Shown piece after piece: positions 38,568 through 46,156 of a stretch of DNA of 64,000 bases. The translations under genes and the position numbers were made by a program. The notes under the pieces were generated by a model that was given only the letters and a program-made list of their open reading frames with translations, searched no databases and had not been told where the DNA came from. The DNA is taken from assembly GCF_025725725.1 (NCBI RefSeq), contig NZ_CP107020.1:1054001-1118000 (forward strand). The letters run 5' to 3'. Within the stretch, counting starts at the first letter, position 1, and the number at the start of each line of letters is the position of its first letter. The stretch is from Brachybacterium huguangmaarense. GTDB taxonomy: Bacteria > Actinomycetota > Actinomycetes > Actinomycetales > Dermabacteraceae.

Positions 38568-39491
38568 ATGAGCTGCGTCACACCCGCCCGCGTCCTCATC
38601 CGCCCTGTCCTGCTCGTCTCCGCGGCCTTCTCCCTCGCCGCGTGCGGGTCCCCCTCGGATCCCGCCGAGGCGGACCCGACGGGGAGTGCAGAGGAGAGCT
38701 CGGCGGGAGAGAGCGCGGAGAAGATGAGCGCGTCCTCCTCCGTGTCGCCCACGCAGGGGTCCTCGTCCGCCGAGCCGCCGACCGAGGGCACGACGAGCGC
38801 GAGCGATGACCCCTCAACCAGCTCCGAGGACACCGAGGTCAGCCTCCCCTCCTCGTGGGAGGGCACGATCCTGGCCGAGCCCGGCACCAGCCGCACGAGC
38901 GAGTCCGACGGCGCCTCGTACTACGAGGCCGTGATCGATCGCGAGGGTCGGACATCGCTCACGGCGGAGCAGGTCGCGCAGTCCGAGTTCATCGCCGGCT
39001 TCGACGACGGCGACCAGACCTACGTCCCGGACTGCAACTCCTCCGCCGACACCGAGGGGGCCATGGTCCTGTGCAGACTCACCGGGGAGGACGACAGCGT
39101 CGTCGTCACCGTCCAGGTCGCGCTCGCGCCGTCGGCCTTCGGCAAGACCGTGGTGATCCACCACGTCGACGGACAGGGCCCCGGGGACTTCACCGTGCCC
39201 ACCGGCACCGAGATCGTGGCGGCCGCGAGCGAGGAGGACGATCGCGCGTCCGTCACCGAGGGCTCGGCACAGGAGACGGTGATCGAGGCGGTCATGCTGG
39301 CCGAGCACCCGGACGGCGACATCCCTGCGGAGGTCGAGGCGACCTGCCAGGTGCTCGACTCCGGCGATCACCTGGTGTGCGACGTGACGGGCACGACCGA
39401 CGGGGGCGGCGACGGCACGTGGTACGGCACCGCGCAACCCGGCGACGACACGGAGCCCTACTACGTGTTCGGGCTGCTCCCGCAGTCCTGA
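38568..39491 (+). CDS. Lipoprotein with Ser/Thr/Glu-rich linker, function unknown
   Basis: The 307-residue product has a signal peptide ending in lipobox SLAAC (about residue 27), then a disordered linker of about 75 residues rich in Ser, Thr, Glu and Pro, probably spanning the wall. Two similar beta-rich segments follow, each with paired cysteines (VPDCNSSADTEGAMVLCRLTG and ATCQVLDSGDHLVCDVTGT). The repetition suggests tandem DUF4333-like domains, which are often found in such lipoproteins; this is a pattern judgement. No ribosome site is visible, in line with the near-leaderless promoter. Confidence 0.8.
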   Translation: MSCVTPARVLIRPVLLVSAAFSLAACGSPSDPAEADPTGSAEESSAGESAEKMSASSSVSPTQGSSSAEPPTEGTTSASDDPSTSSEDTEVSLPSSWEGTILAEPGTSRTSESDGASYYEAVIDREGRTSLTAEQVAQSEFIAGFDDGDQTYVPDCNSSADTEGAMVLCRLTGEDDSVVVTVQVALAPSAFGKTVVIHHVDGQGPGDFTVPTGTEIVAAASEEDDRASVTEGSAQETVIEAVMLAEHPDGDIPAEVEATCQVLDSGDHLVCDVTGTTDGGGDGTWYGTAQPGDDTEPYYVFGLLPQS

Positions 39492-39517
39492 TCACGCCAG
39501 TCGCGGCACAGTCCTGA

Positions 39518-40000
39518 TCAGGCCACGAGGGCGTCGATCTGGTCGAGCGCCGTGCGCGTCCCCTCCTCGACGCCCATGTCGAGGACCTGCTGCAGCCCCT
39601 CGCGCGTGGCGTACGTGGACACGTAGACGGCGCGGGTGCCGCCCTCGTGCTCGTCGAAGGTGCACGTCGTCTCCGAGACGGGCAGGTCGGGGTCCGGGGT
39701 GAGGTCCTCGCGCGCGAAGCCATCCCGGAAGCGGAAGGCGTGCGGCTCGTCGACCTCGATCACCTCCCAGTAGCCGGGGTACCGCTCGCCGTCGGGGCCG
39801 GTCATGTAGTAGGTCATGCGGCCGCCGGGGGCGAGGCGGTGCTCGACGAAGGTCGCTGGGAACCCGGGCGGCCCCCAGATCCGCTCGAGCTGCCGGGGAT
39901 CGGCGTAGATGTCCCAGATGCGCTGGACGGGGGCGGCGAACTGCGCCGTGATGGTGAGGGTCAGGGTGTCGAGGTCGCGGTGGACGTCGGTGACGGGCAT
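39518..40000 (-). CDS. SRPBCC (AHSA1-type) domain protein
   Basis: A 160-residue START-like fold: TLTITAQFAAPVQRIWDIYADPRQLERIWGPP is the AHSA1 entry pattern, followed by GGRMTYYMTGPDGERYPGYWEV. The ligand is unknown. Its start lies inside the last 40 bp of the ArsR regulator gene, the common ArsR-SRPBCC two-gene arrangement in which the regulator controls both. It is cytoplasmic, with no signal peptide. The gene starts at ATG 40000 behind GGAGGGACC. Confidence 0.9.
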   Translation of the reverse strand: MPVTDVHRDLDTLTLTITAQFAAPVQRIWDIYADPRQLERIWGPPGFPATFVEHRLAPGGRMTYYMTGPDGERYPGYWEVIEVDEPHAFRFRDGFAREDLTPDPDLPVSETTCTFDEHEGGTRAVYVSTYATREGLQQVLDMGVEEGTRTALDQIDALVA

Positions 40001-40344
40001 GGTGGTCCCTCCTGGGACGAGGCGGGGTCGATCAGCTCGTCGATGCGCGCGATGCGGTCCCGCCACAGGGCTTCGAGCTCGGAGAGGAGCTGGGCCGCCG
40101 AGCGCACCGCCTCGACCTCGCCGCGGGCGAGGGACTCCCGGCCGCGACGGTGCCTGGTGATGAGACCGGCTCGTTCGAGCACCCCGACGTGCTTCTGCAC
40201 GGCCGTGAGGCTCATGTCGTACTTCCGTGCCAGTGAGGAGACCGACTGCTCGCTCCGCAGAGTGCGGCGCAGGATGTCCCGCCGGGTGCGGTCGGCGAGG
40301 GCATGGAACCGCGCGTCGACGAGGTCCTCGGCGGTCGTGCTCAC
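39961..40344 (-). CDS. ArsR-type transcriptional regulator
   Basis: The 127-residue winged-helix regulator has FHALADRTRRDILRRTL, then the recognition helix region MSLTAVQKHVGVLERAGLI and the wing HRRGRES. No metal-binding cysteines of classic ArsR are present. It belongs to the ArsR-SRPBCC type that represses its own operon. GTG at 40344 is chosen because the -10 box TAGGTT ends exactly 6 nt before it (leaderless). A perfect palindrome lies between its -35 and -10 boxes. Confidence 0.9.
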   Translation of the reverse strand: MSTTAEDLVDARFHALADRTRRDILRRTLRSEQSVSSLARKYDMSLTAVQKHVGVLERAGLITRHRRGRESLARGEVEAVRSAAQLLSELEALWRDRIARIDELIDPASSQEGPPCPSPTSTATSTP

Positions 40345-40350
40345 GCCCAC

Positions 40351-40381
40351 AACCTACAACCATGTGGTTGTGCTTTGTCAA
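40351..40381 (-). promoter_or_regulatory. arsR-SRPBCC promoter with palindromic operator
   Basis: On the minus strand TTGACA (40376-40381) and TAGGTT (40351-40356) are 19 bp apart. ACAACCA-TG-TGGTTGT (40356-40371) is a perfect 7-bp dyad with a 2-bp spacer that fills the spacer and touches the -10 box. Binding there would block RNA polymerase, as expected for autorepression. Confidence 0.85.
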
Positions 40382-40404
40382 GGGCCCGTCGCGTCGGCCG
40401 GCGC

Positions 40405-40875
40405 TCAGGCGGCCGGGACCTGGGCCTTCTGGCGCACCTGGCGCTGGATCCGGCCCAGCATCCCGGCCATGCCGCGCAGCCGCAGGGGGCTGACCACCTC
40501 CGCGAGGCCGAGGCGTCCGGTCACGTCGAGCGGCACCGCGAGCACCTCGCCGGCGCTCAGGCCGTCGAGGCCCTCGGCGAGGATGCCCGCGAAGCCGCGC
40601 GTGGTCGGCGCCTCCGGCGGTGCGGAGAAGAACAGGCGCACGCGCGCCTCGCACCCCGTGCCCTCCACCTCGGTCGCGAGGAAGATGGGGGACTGGCACT
40701 CGGGGACCGGCTCGAGGAGCTCGGGGTGGTCCGTGTAGCGCGCCGGCAGCTCGGGCAGGCCGTCGGAGAACTCGAGCAGCAGCTGCAGGCGGTCCTTGCC
40801 GGTGAGCTGGCCGAAGTCGTCCGCGATCTCCTGCAGCGCGGCCGGGACGGCGCTCTCGGCGCTCGCGGCGGTCAT
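40405..40875 (-). CDS. sufE: SufE-family cysteine desulfuration protein
   Basis: It accepts persulfide sulfur from a cysteine desulfurase and passes it to Fe-S cluster assembly. In 156 residues it has the acceptor Cys60 in [10 protein letters not shown] and the Fe-S family patterns [22 protein letters not shown]. The start overlaps the sseA stop by four bases (ATGA). The sseA-sufE pair is a conserved arrangement in actinobacteria and suggests a joint role in sulfur transfer. The C-terminal [13 protein letters not shown] is a short basic tail. Confidence 0.9.
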   Translation of the reverse strand: MTAASAESAVPAALQEIADDFGQLTGKDRLQLLLEFSDGLPELPARYTDHPELLEPVPECQSPIFLATEVEGTGCEARVRLFFSAPPEAPTTRGFAGILAEGLDGLSAGEVLAVPLDVTGRLGLAEVVSPLRLRGMAGMLGRIQRQVRQKAQVPAA

Positions 40876-41780
40876 CGGCGCCCCGCCTCGCCCGGCTCGG
40901 ACCCCACCGCGATGGGCAGGCGCACGCCGTTGCCCCACTCGGTCCAGGAGCCGTCGTAGTTGCGCACGTCCTCGAAGCCGAGCAGGTGGCGCAGCACGAA
41001 CCACGTGTGGCTCGAGCGCTCCCCGATGCGGCAGTAGGCGATGACGGGCTCGGCCGGATCGAAGCCGATCTCCTCGCGGTAGATCGCCTCGAGCTCGTCG
41101 CGGGGCCGGAAGCGCCCGTCCTCCTGGGCGGCGCGCGCCCAGGGCACGGACCGTGCGGTCGGGATGTGGCCGCCCCGGATCGCGCCCTCCTCGGGGTACT
41201 CGGGCATGTGGGTGCGCTCGCCCGTGTACTCGGGCAGCGAGCGCACGTCGACGAGCTGGCCGCCGAGGAAGCCGAGCACGTCCTCGCGGAACGCCCGGAG
41301 GGGAGCGTCCCGGCGCTCGACGACGGGGTACTCGGCGCGCACGGGCGCGGGCTCGTCGCGCGTCATCTCGCGGCCCTCGGCCTGCCAGGCCGCACGGCCG
41401 CCGTCGAGCAGGCGCACGTCCTCGTGGCCGAACAGCTCGAACACCCACAGGGCGTACGCGGCCCACCAGTTGGAGCGGTCGCCGTAGACGACGACGGTCG
41501 TGTCGCGCGTGATGCCGTGGCGCGCCATGAGCTCGGCGAAGGCGGCGCCGTCGACGTAGTCGCGGGTCACGGGGTCGTTGAGGTCGAGGTGCCAGTCGAT
41601 CTTGGCGGCGCCGGGGATGTGCCCCGTCTCGTACAGCAGCACGTCCTCGTCGGACTCGACGACCACGAGGCCGTCGTCCCCGAGGTGCTCGGCGAGCCAG
41701 TCGGTGGTCACGAGCTTCTCGGGATGTGCGTACTGCTGGAGGGCGGGCGACGGATCGGCGGGAACGGGCACGGAGATCAC
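40872..41780 (-). CDS. sseA: Thiosulfate/3-mercaptopyruvate sulfurtransferase
   Basis: A 302-residue two-domain rhodanese. The inactive N-terminal domain contains [16 protein letters not shown]. The active domain carries [12 protein letters not shown] and the catalytic Cys250 in [14 protein letters not shown]; the loop CRIGER fits thiosulfate sulfurtransferases of the SseA type. It transfers sulfane sulfur to cyanide or protein thiols in the cytoplasm. It is translationally coupled to sufE. The start is GTG at 41780, with only a weak ribosome site. The 600 bp upstream contain no other large gene. Confidence 0.93.
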   Translation of the reverse strand: MISVPVPADPSPALQQYAHPEKLVTTDWLAEHLGDDGLVVVESDEDVLLYETGHIPGAAKIDWHLDLNDPVTRDYVDGAAFAELMARHGITRDTTVVVYGDRSNWWAAYALWVFELFGHEDVRLLDGGRAAWQAEGREMTRDEPAPVRAEYPVVERRDAPLRAFREDVLGFLGGQLVDVRSLPEYTGERTHMPEYPEEGAIRGGHIPTARSVPWARAAQEDGRFRPRDELEAIYREEIGFDPAEPVIAYCRIGERSSHTWFVLRHLLGFEDVRNYDGSWTEWGNGVRLPIAVGSEPGEAGRR

Positions 41781-41875
41781 CTCACGGTTCGCGGACAGGG
41801 GACTCCAGCAGTCTCCCGCTCACGGCGCGATCCGTCACCTCGCGTTCGCTGAGGGCGGTGCGACCACGCGGCGTC

Positions 41876-41918
41876 GCGACACGGCGGAAATGTCGGTGCG
41901 TGTCGCAAAACTTTTTTT
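41876..41918 (+). terminator. Orphan intrinsic terminator
   Basis: GCGACACG (41876-41883) and CGTGTCGC (41899-41906) pair perfectly around a 15-nt loop and are followed by AAAAC and seven T (41912-41918). This is the clearest T-run terminator in the window and reads on the plus strand. The only gene to its left is sseA on the other strand, so it must end an unrecognised plus-strand transcript or act as an attenuator. Confidence 0.65.
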
Positions 41919-41961
41919 CGCGATCTGACCAGGAGGAACGTGGAAACTTTCCTCGTACTCA

Positions 41962-41990
41962 TTGAACGTGCGGCGAAGTGTCCGTAATGT
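41962..41990 (+). promoter_or_regulatory. Strong promoter of a short transcription unit
   Basis: TTGAAC (41962-41967), 17 bp, TAATGT (41985-41990). Expected start near 41997, about 100 nt before the 50-codon ORF. Confidence 0.65.
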
Positions 41991-42098
41991 CCCAGGGAAG
42001 TCCCGGTCGACGGGCTCCTGAGCACCCTGGGGGAACGGGTGTCCGGAGCCGTCGGTCGCCGGGCCGACGCAGCATCCGAGATCGGAGGGGGACGGGCT

Positions 42099-42251
42099 AT
42101 GACCAGCTCGAACACCGGACGGAAGGTGCCGAGGCGGACGCCGCCCGGCGCGGCTGTGCGGCGCTCCCGACCGCGCCCGGAGGCTGTCGAGAGCGTTCGC
42201 GAGCCGACGACGCAGCCCGTGGCCGTCGAGGTCACCGACGCCGGATCGTGA
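42099..42251 (+). CDS. Small basic ORF, 50 codons, or part of a non-coding RNA
   Basis: The ORF starts MTSSNTGRKVPRRTPPGAA and ends VEVTDAGS. GGAGGGGG lies 8 nt before the ATG. It sits alone between a promoter (41962-41990) and two strong hairpins (42256-42327), so the whole transcript would be about 335 nt. The peptide is basic, proline-rich and probably disordered. The transcript could equally be a structured RNA with an incidental ORF. No family is recognised. Confidence 0.45.
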   Translation: MTSSNTGRKVPRRTPPGAAVRRSRPRPEAVESVREPTTQPVAVEVTDAGS

Positions 42252-42255
42252 CGCG

Positions 42256-42327
42256 CACGGGTTCGGGGGGACCCGTGTGAGTAGGGGGGACAGAGCCCCG
42301 GGCGGTGTGCGAGCCGCCCGGGGCTCT
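42256..42327 (+). terminator. Double hairpin ending the short transcription unit
   Basis: CACGGGT-N8-ACCCGTG (42256-42277, loop GGGGGG-containing) is followed by a perfect 14-bp stem AGAGCCCCGGGCGG (42292-42305) with its complement at 42314-42327 and an 8-nt loop. The second is followed by CTGTCGTCC rather than a T-run, a form common for actinobacterial terminators. Confidence 0.7.
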
Positions 42328-42350
42328 CTGTCGTCCGGCCCCCTCGACAA

Positions 42351-42367
42351 ATACCCCTAGGGGGTAT
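42351..42367. promoter_or_regulatory. CsoR-like copper operator
   Basis: ATACCCC-TAG-GGGGTAT is a perfect 7-bp dyad. It matches the G/C-box palindrome recognised by CsoR copper sensors, and it overlaps the probable -10 of the copper ATPase gene (TATAGA at 42365-42370), 12 bp before the start codon. No csoR gene lies in the window, so the regulator must be encoded elsewhere. Confidence 0.8.
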
Positions 42368-42378
42368 AGAAACGAGGT

Positions 42379-44472
42379 ATGAGCCCCCACGATCACGAGC
42401 ACATGCAGCACGCGACGCAGGGCACGGCGACCGCCGAGCACGCCGGTCACAGCGACCACGGCGCTCAGATGGACCACGCCGGGCACGCAGGCGGCCACAT
42501 GCACCACGTCATGATGTTCCGCCGGCTGTTCTGGATCATGCTGGTCCTCGCCGTGCCCGTCGTCGCGCTCGACCCCATGTTCGCCCACCTGCTGGGCTAC
42601 CACGTGCCCACGAGCGGGCCCGTCTCCTGGATCCCGCCGGTGCTCGGCACGGTCCTGTACGTGTGGGGCGGCCGCCCGTTCCTCACGGGCGCCGTCTCGG
42701 AGATCCGCTCCCGCCGGCCCGGCATGATGCTGCTGATCGCGCTCGCCATCACCGTCGCCTTCGTCGCGTCGTGGGCGGCCACGCTCGGACTGCTCGCCTC
42801 CGACCTCGCCTTCTGGTGGGAGCTCGCGCTGCTCGTGGTGATCATGCTGCTGGGGCACTGGATCGAGATGCGCTCGCTCGCGCAGACCTCGTCGGCGCTC
42901 GACTCCCTCGCGGCGCTCCTGCCCGACGAGGCCGAGCGGGTCACCGACTCCGGCACCGAGACCGTGACCCCCGCCGACCTCGCGACCGGCGACGTCGTGA
43001 TCGTGAGGCCCGGCTCGACGGTCCCCGCCGACGGCGAGATCGTCGACGGCTCCGCCCACCTCGACGAGTCGATGATCACCGGGGAGTCGCGCCCCGTCGA
43101 GCGGTCGACGGGGGACCGGGTGGTCGCGGGGACCGTCGCGACCGACTCGGGCCTGCGCGTCCGGATCACCGCGACCGGCCAGGACACGGCGCTCGCCGGG
43201 ATCCGCAAGCTCGTGGCCGACGCCCAGAGCTCGAGCTCGCGCACCCAGCTGCTGGCCGACCGCGCCGCGGCGTGGCTGTTCTGGTTCGCGCTCGCGGCCG
43301 CGATCGTCACCGCCGTCGTGTGGCTCGCCCTCGGCCGTCCCGACACGGCCCTCGAGCGCGTGATCACGGTGCTCGTCATCGCGTGCCCCCACGCCCTCGG
43401 GCTCGCGATCCCGCTCGTGGTCTCGATCGCGACGGGACGCGCCGCGAGCGCGGGCGTGCTCATCACCGACCGTCAGGCCCTCGAGGGCATGCGGACGATC
43501 GACACCGTGCTGCTCGACAAGACGGGGACCCTCACCGAGGGCGCGCCCGCCGTGACCGGCATCGCGGCCGCCCCGGGGCGCGGCGGCGCGGAGGACGATG
43601 TGCTCGCCCTCGCGGCGGCCGCGGAGTCCGACAGCGAGCACCCGCTCGCCCAGGCCGTGGCGCGCGCCGCCCGCGAGCGGGGGCTCGAGGTCCCGGCCTC
43701 CGCGGCATTCACCTCCGAGCCCGCCACCGGCGTCGCGGCGACGGTCGACGGGCGCCGCATCGCCGTCGGCGGCCCGCGCCTGCTCGAGGACCACGGCCTG
43801 ACGCCCCTCGAGGCGGCCTCCGCGTGGGACGGCGAGGGCGCGACGGTCCTGCACGTGCTCGACGGCGACGAGATCCTCGGGGCGCTGCGCGTGGCCGACG
43901 CGGTGCGCCCGGAGTCCCGGCAGGCGATCGACGAGCTGCACGAGCGCGGCATCGAGGTCGCCATGGTCACGGGGGATGCGCAGACGGTGGCCGACGCGGT
44001 CGCCCGCGAGCTCGGGATCGACCGCGTGTACGCGCAGGTGAGGCCCGAGGACAAGGCCGACCGGGTGGCCGAGCTCCAGCACGAGGGGCGCCGGGTCGCG
44101 ATGGTGGGCGACGGCGTCAACGACGCCCCGGCGCTCGCGCGCGCCGACGTGGGCATCGCCATCGGCGCGGGCACGGACGTCGCGATCGCGTCGGCGGGCA
44201 TCGTGCTCGCCGGCTCCGATCCGCGCACGATCGTCTCCGTGATCGACCTGTCGTCGGCCGCGTGGCGCAAGATGCTCCAGAACCTGGGGTGGGCCGCCGG
44301 CTACAACGTGGTCGCGGTGCCGCTCGCCGCGGGCGTGCTCGCCCCGATCGGGTTCGTGATGCCGATGAGCGTCGGCGCGCTGCTCATGAGCGCCTCGACC
44401 GTCGTGGTGGCCCTGAACGCCCAGCTCCTGCGGCGGATCGACCTGCGCCCCCAGGACCGCGAGCGCACGTGA
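42379..44472 (+). CDS. Copper-transporting P1B-type ATPase, CPH class (CopB-like)
   Basis: A 697-residue P-type ATPase. The first 45 residues are histidine- and methionine-rich (HDHEHMQH, HAGGHMHH) and replace the CXXC domain of CopA types. The transmembrane metal site is Cys336-Pro337-His338, characteristic of the CopB class thought to export copper. The actuator TGES, phosphorylated Asp380 in DKTGTLTEG, the HP in SEHPLAQAV, and MVGDGVNDAPAL are present. The start lies 12 bp after the CsoR-like operator. The gene is the only copper gene recognised here. Confidence 0.94.
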   Translation: MSPHDHEHMQHATQGTATAEHAGHSDHGAQMDHAGHAGGHMHHVMMFRRLFWIMLVLAVPVVALDPMFAHLLGYHVPTSGPVSWIPPVLGTVLYVWGGRPFLTGAVSEIRSRRPGMMLLIALAITVAFVASWAATLGLLASDLAFWWELALLVVIMLLGHWIEMRSLAQTSSALDSLAALLPDEAERVTDSGTETVTPADLATGDVVIVRPGSTVPADGEIVDGSAHLDESMITGESRPVERSTGDRVVAGTVATDSGLRVRITATGQDTALAGIRKLVADAQSSSSRTQLLADRAAAWLFWFALAAAIVTAVVWLALGRPDTALERVITVLVIACPHALGLAIPLVVSIATGRAASAGVLITDRQALEGMRTIDTVLLDKTGTLTEGAPAVTGIAAAPGRGGAEDDVLALAAAAESDSEHPLAQAVARAARERGLEVPASAAFTSEPATGVAATVDGRRIAVGGPRLLEDHGLTPLEAASAWDGEGATVLHVLDGDEILGALRVADAVRPESRQAIDELHERGIEVAMVTGDAQTVADAVARELGIDRVYAQVRPEDKADRVAELQHEGRRVAMVGDGVNDAPALARADVGIAIGAGTDVAIASAGIVLAGSDPRTIVSVIDLSSAAWRKMLQNLGWAAGYNVVAVPLAAGVLAPIGFVMPMSVGALLMSASTVVVALNAQLLRRIDLRPQDRERT

Positions 44473-44509
44473 CCGCGAGCGCACGTGACCGCGGCGCTCC
44501 GGCGCACCC

Positions 44510-45217
44510 TCAGCTCTCGATCGCCGGCGGACCGGGAGGGGCCGTGAAGTCGAAGGCCCGGTCGCCCAGGTGCGCCCGGTACTTCGCGAGCCACTCCGGC
44601 AGCAGCCACACCCGCTGAGCGAGCTGGCTGTGGCGGCTCTGGCGCACCATCGCCCAGAAGGCGAAGACGAGCTCGGCCGCGTCGGACTCGACGACATAGT
44701 TCACGCGGCCCGTCTCGGACTCGCCCAGGAGGGCGAACTGGCGCCGCGCGAGCATGCGCCCGGACAGGATCGAGTCCCAGTTCCACCACAGCAGGTTGGT
44801 GGGGGTCGACAGGTAGAAGCCGAACTGGTTGACGAACACGAGGCCGCCGTCGATGCGATGCCAGTGCGGCGTGGCGTCCCGCGCCGCGGCCGCGCGGCGC
44901 CGTGAGTTGCCGATCGCGCGGCCCGCCGCGACCCCGGCCGTCATCGCGAGTCCGCCGCGTCCGGTCGCGAGGAACATCGAGGAGTCATGGGTGTACGAGC
45001 CGTCGCCCAGGGCCTGGTACGAGTAGAGCTCGCACGGGGCGGCGAGCACGATCTTGTTGTCCGGGAAGCTCCCGTGCACGGCGAAGTCCACGTCGAGCGC
45101 GTCGATCCGGTCGTACTCGCCGTGCTCGATGGCATGGATGATCTGCGCGGTGCGCAGCAGCGTCTGATCGCGTGCCGTCCACGCGGAGCCGTCCGTGTCC
45201 TCTCCGTGTCCGGCCAT
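44510..45217 (-). CDS. Conserved-looking protein of unknown function
   Basis: A 235-residue soluble protein. Notable segments are FAVHGSFPDNKIVLAAPCE, LYSYQALGDGSYTHDSSMF, an arginine-rich stretch near residue 105, and a tryptophan-rich part (TNLLWWNWDSILSG). It ends in a Pro-rich tail. No signal peptide or membrane helix is clear, and no catalytic motif is recognised. TACACT lies 7 nt before the ATG and no ribosome site is seen, so the message is probably leaderless. It is convergent with the copper ATPase gene. Confidence 0.7.
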   Translation of the reverse strand: MAGHGEDTDGSAWTARDQTLLRTAQIIHAIEHGEYDRIDALDVDFAVHGSFPDNKIVLAAPCELYSYQALGDGSYTHDSSMFLATGRGGLAMTAGVAAGRAIGNSRRRAAAARDATPHWHRIDGGLVFVNQFGFYLSTPTNLLWWNWDSILSGRMLARRQFALLGESETGRVNYVVESDAAELVFAFWAMVRQSRHSQLAQRVWLLPEWLAKYRAHLGDRAFDFTAPPGPPAIES

Positions 45218-45238
45218 GCGTGCCAGTGTAGGGGCGCG

Positions 45239-45955
45239 TCAGCGCGCGGCCTCGACCGCCTGCAGGAGTCCGCCGGCGACGTAGAGATCCGCCTCGGTCA
45301 CCTCGGTCCCGTCGATCTCGACGACCGGGGTGCCGTAGTCCTTGGCGCGCGCCTCGGGCTCGACCACCTTCTCGACGTAGGGGATGAAGGTGCCGCCGGT
45401 GATGTGCTGGTCGACCGCCGCGGTCGCGCCCGCGCCGTGGGCGAGCTCGATCAGCCGCGCGTCGTCGAGGCCCGCGGAGTCCTCGGCGGGCTGCGCGTCG
45501 TACAGGGCGCTCTCCATCGCCCAGTAGCGCGTCGGCTCCTCGTCGTAGACGGCCAGGGCGGCGTTGGCGGACCGCCCGGAGTAGCCCGTCGGCGACGTCG
45601 CCCGGTCGAGCATCGGGCGCAGGTGGAGGCGGACGGTCGTGTCCTCGCGCGTGGACAGCTCGGCGAGGTCGGCGCCGTTGGCCTCCGAGAACTTCTTGCA
45701 GTAGGGGCAGAGGAAGTCGAGGTAGACGTCGATGATCGTGTCGCCGGTGCCGCCGTCGCCGAACTGGATGTACGGCTGGTCGGCGGCGACGCCCTGCGGG
45801 AGGGCCGGCTCGCCCGCGTCCGCATCCTCCGCGCGGGTGGCCGTGGACGATCCGCAGGCCGCGAGGCCGAGGCCGAGCGGGAGGACGAGCGCTCCGGCGA
45901 GCAGCGTCCGCCGCCGCGGTGCGGGCGAGGCGGTGCGAGAGGGATGGACGATCAT
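45239..45955 (-). CDS. DsbA/thioredoxin-fold lipoprotein
   Basis: The 238-residue product has a basic N-terminus, a hydrophobic segment and lipobox GLAAC with lipid-modified Cys34. A DsbA-like thioredoxin fold follows with active site Cys83-Pro-Tyr-Cys86 in DFLCPYCKKFS, a helical insertion, and the cis-proline region TPVVEIDG. It should act outside the membrane in disulfide formation or reduction. Despite its RRRTLL start, the lipobox indicates lipoprotein sorting, possibly via Tat. Two hairpins lie in its upstream region. Confidence 0.9.
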   Translation of the reverse strand: MIVHPSRTASPAPRRRTLLAGALVLPLGLGLAACGSSTATRAEDADAGEPALPQGVAADQPYIQFGDGGTGDTIIDVYLDFLCPYCKKFSEANGADLAELSTREDTTVRLHLRPMLDRATSPTGYSGRSANAALAVYDEEPTRYWAMESALYDAQPAEDSAGLDDARLIELAHGAGATAAVDQHITGGTFIPYVEKVVEPEARAKDYGTPVVEIDGTEVTEADLYVAGGLLQAVEAAR

Positions 45956-46021
45956 GGTGGAGCTCCCGGGTCGAGACGGTCTGCGGGTCGCCGCGGCTCG
46001 TGACGGGAAAGTCGCCGACGG

Positions 46022-46082
46022 CGGCTCCGGACGGCAGTGTCACGGAGCCGCGGTCGGCAGTGGTGCACCCGCCCCCGGGTGC
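46022..46082. terminator. Two hairpins between padR and the DsbA-like gene
   Basis: CGGCTCCG-N13-CGGAGCCG (46022-46050) and GCACCCG-CCCC-CGGGTGC (46065-46082) lie in the 201-bp gap between two minus-strand genes. They probably end the padR transcript, or form the 5' leader of the DsbA-like gene; an AGCGTA (TACGCT on the minus strand) just upstream could be a -10 box. Confidence 0.45.
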
Positions 46083-46156
46083 GAACCTCTGAGAACAGCG
46101 TAGGGACGCCGAGGGCCGCGGCGCCGGGACCAAGGTCACGGTGCCGCGGCCGCTCG

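Noticed and set aside
42256-42327. 6C-type small RNA on the minus strand
   Set aside because: Read on the minus strand one loop is CCCCCC, as in 6C RNA, but the second C-rich loop and the T-run terminator of that family are missing and the stem order is wrong.
41835-42350. 171- and 152-codon minus-strand ORFs upstream of sseA
   Set aside because: No ribosome site, low-complexity Arg/Pro/Ser products, and they run through a T-run terminator, a promoter and strong hairpins.
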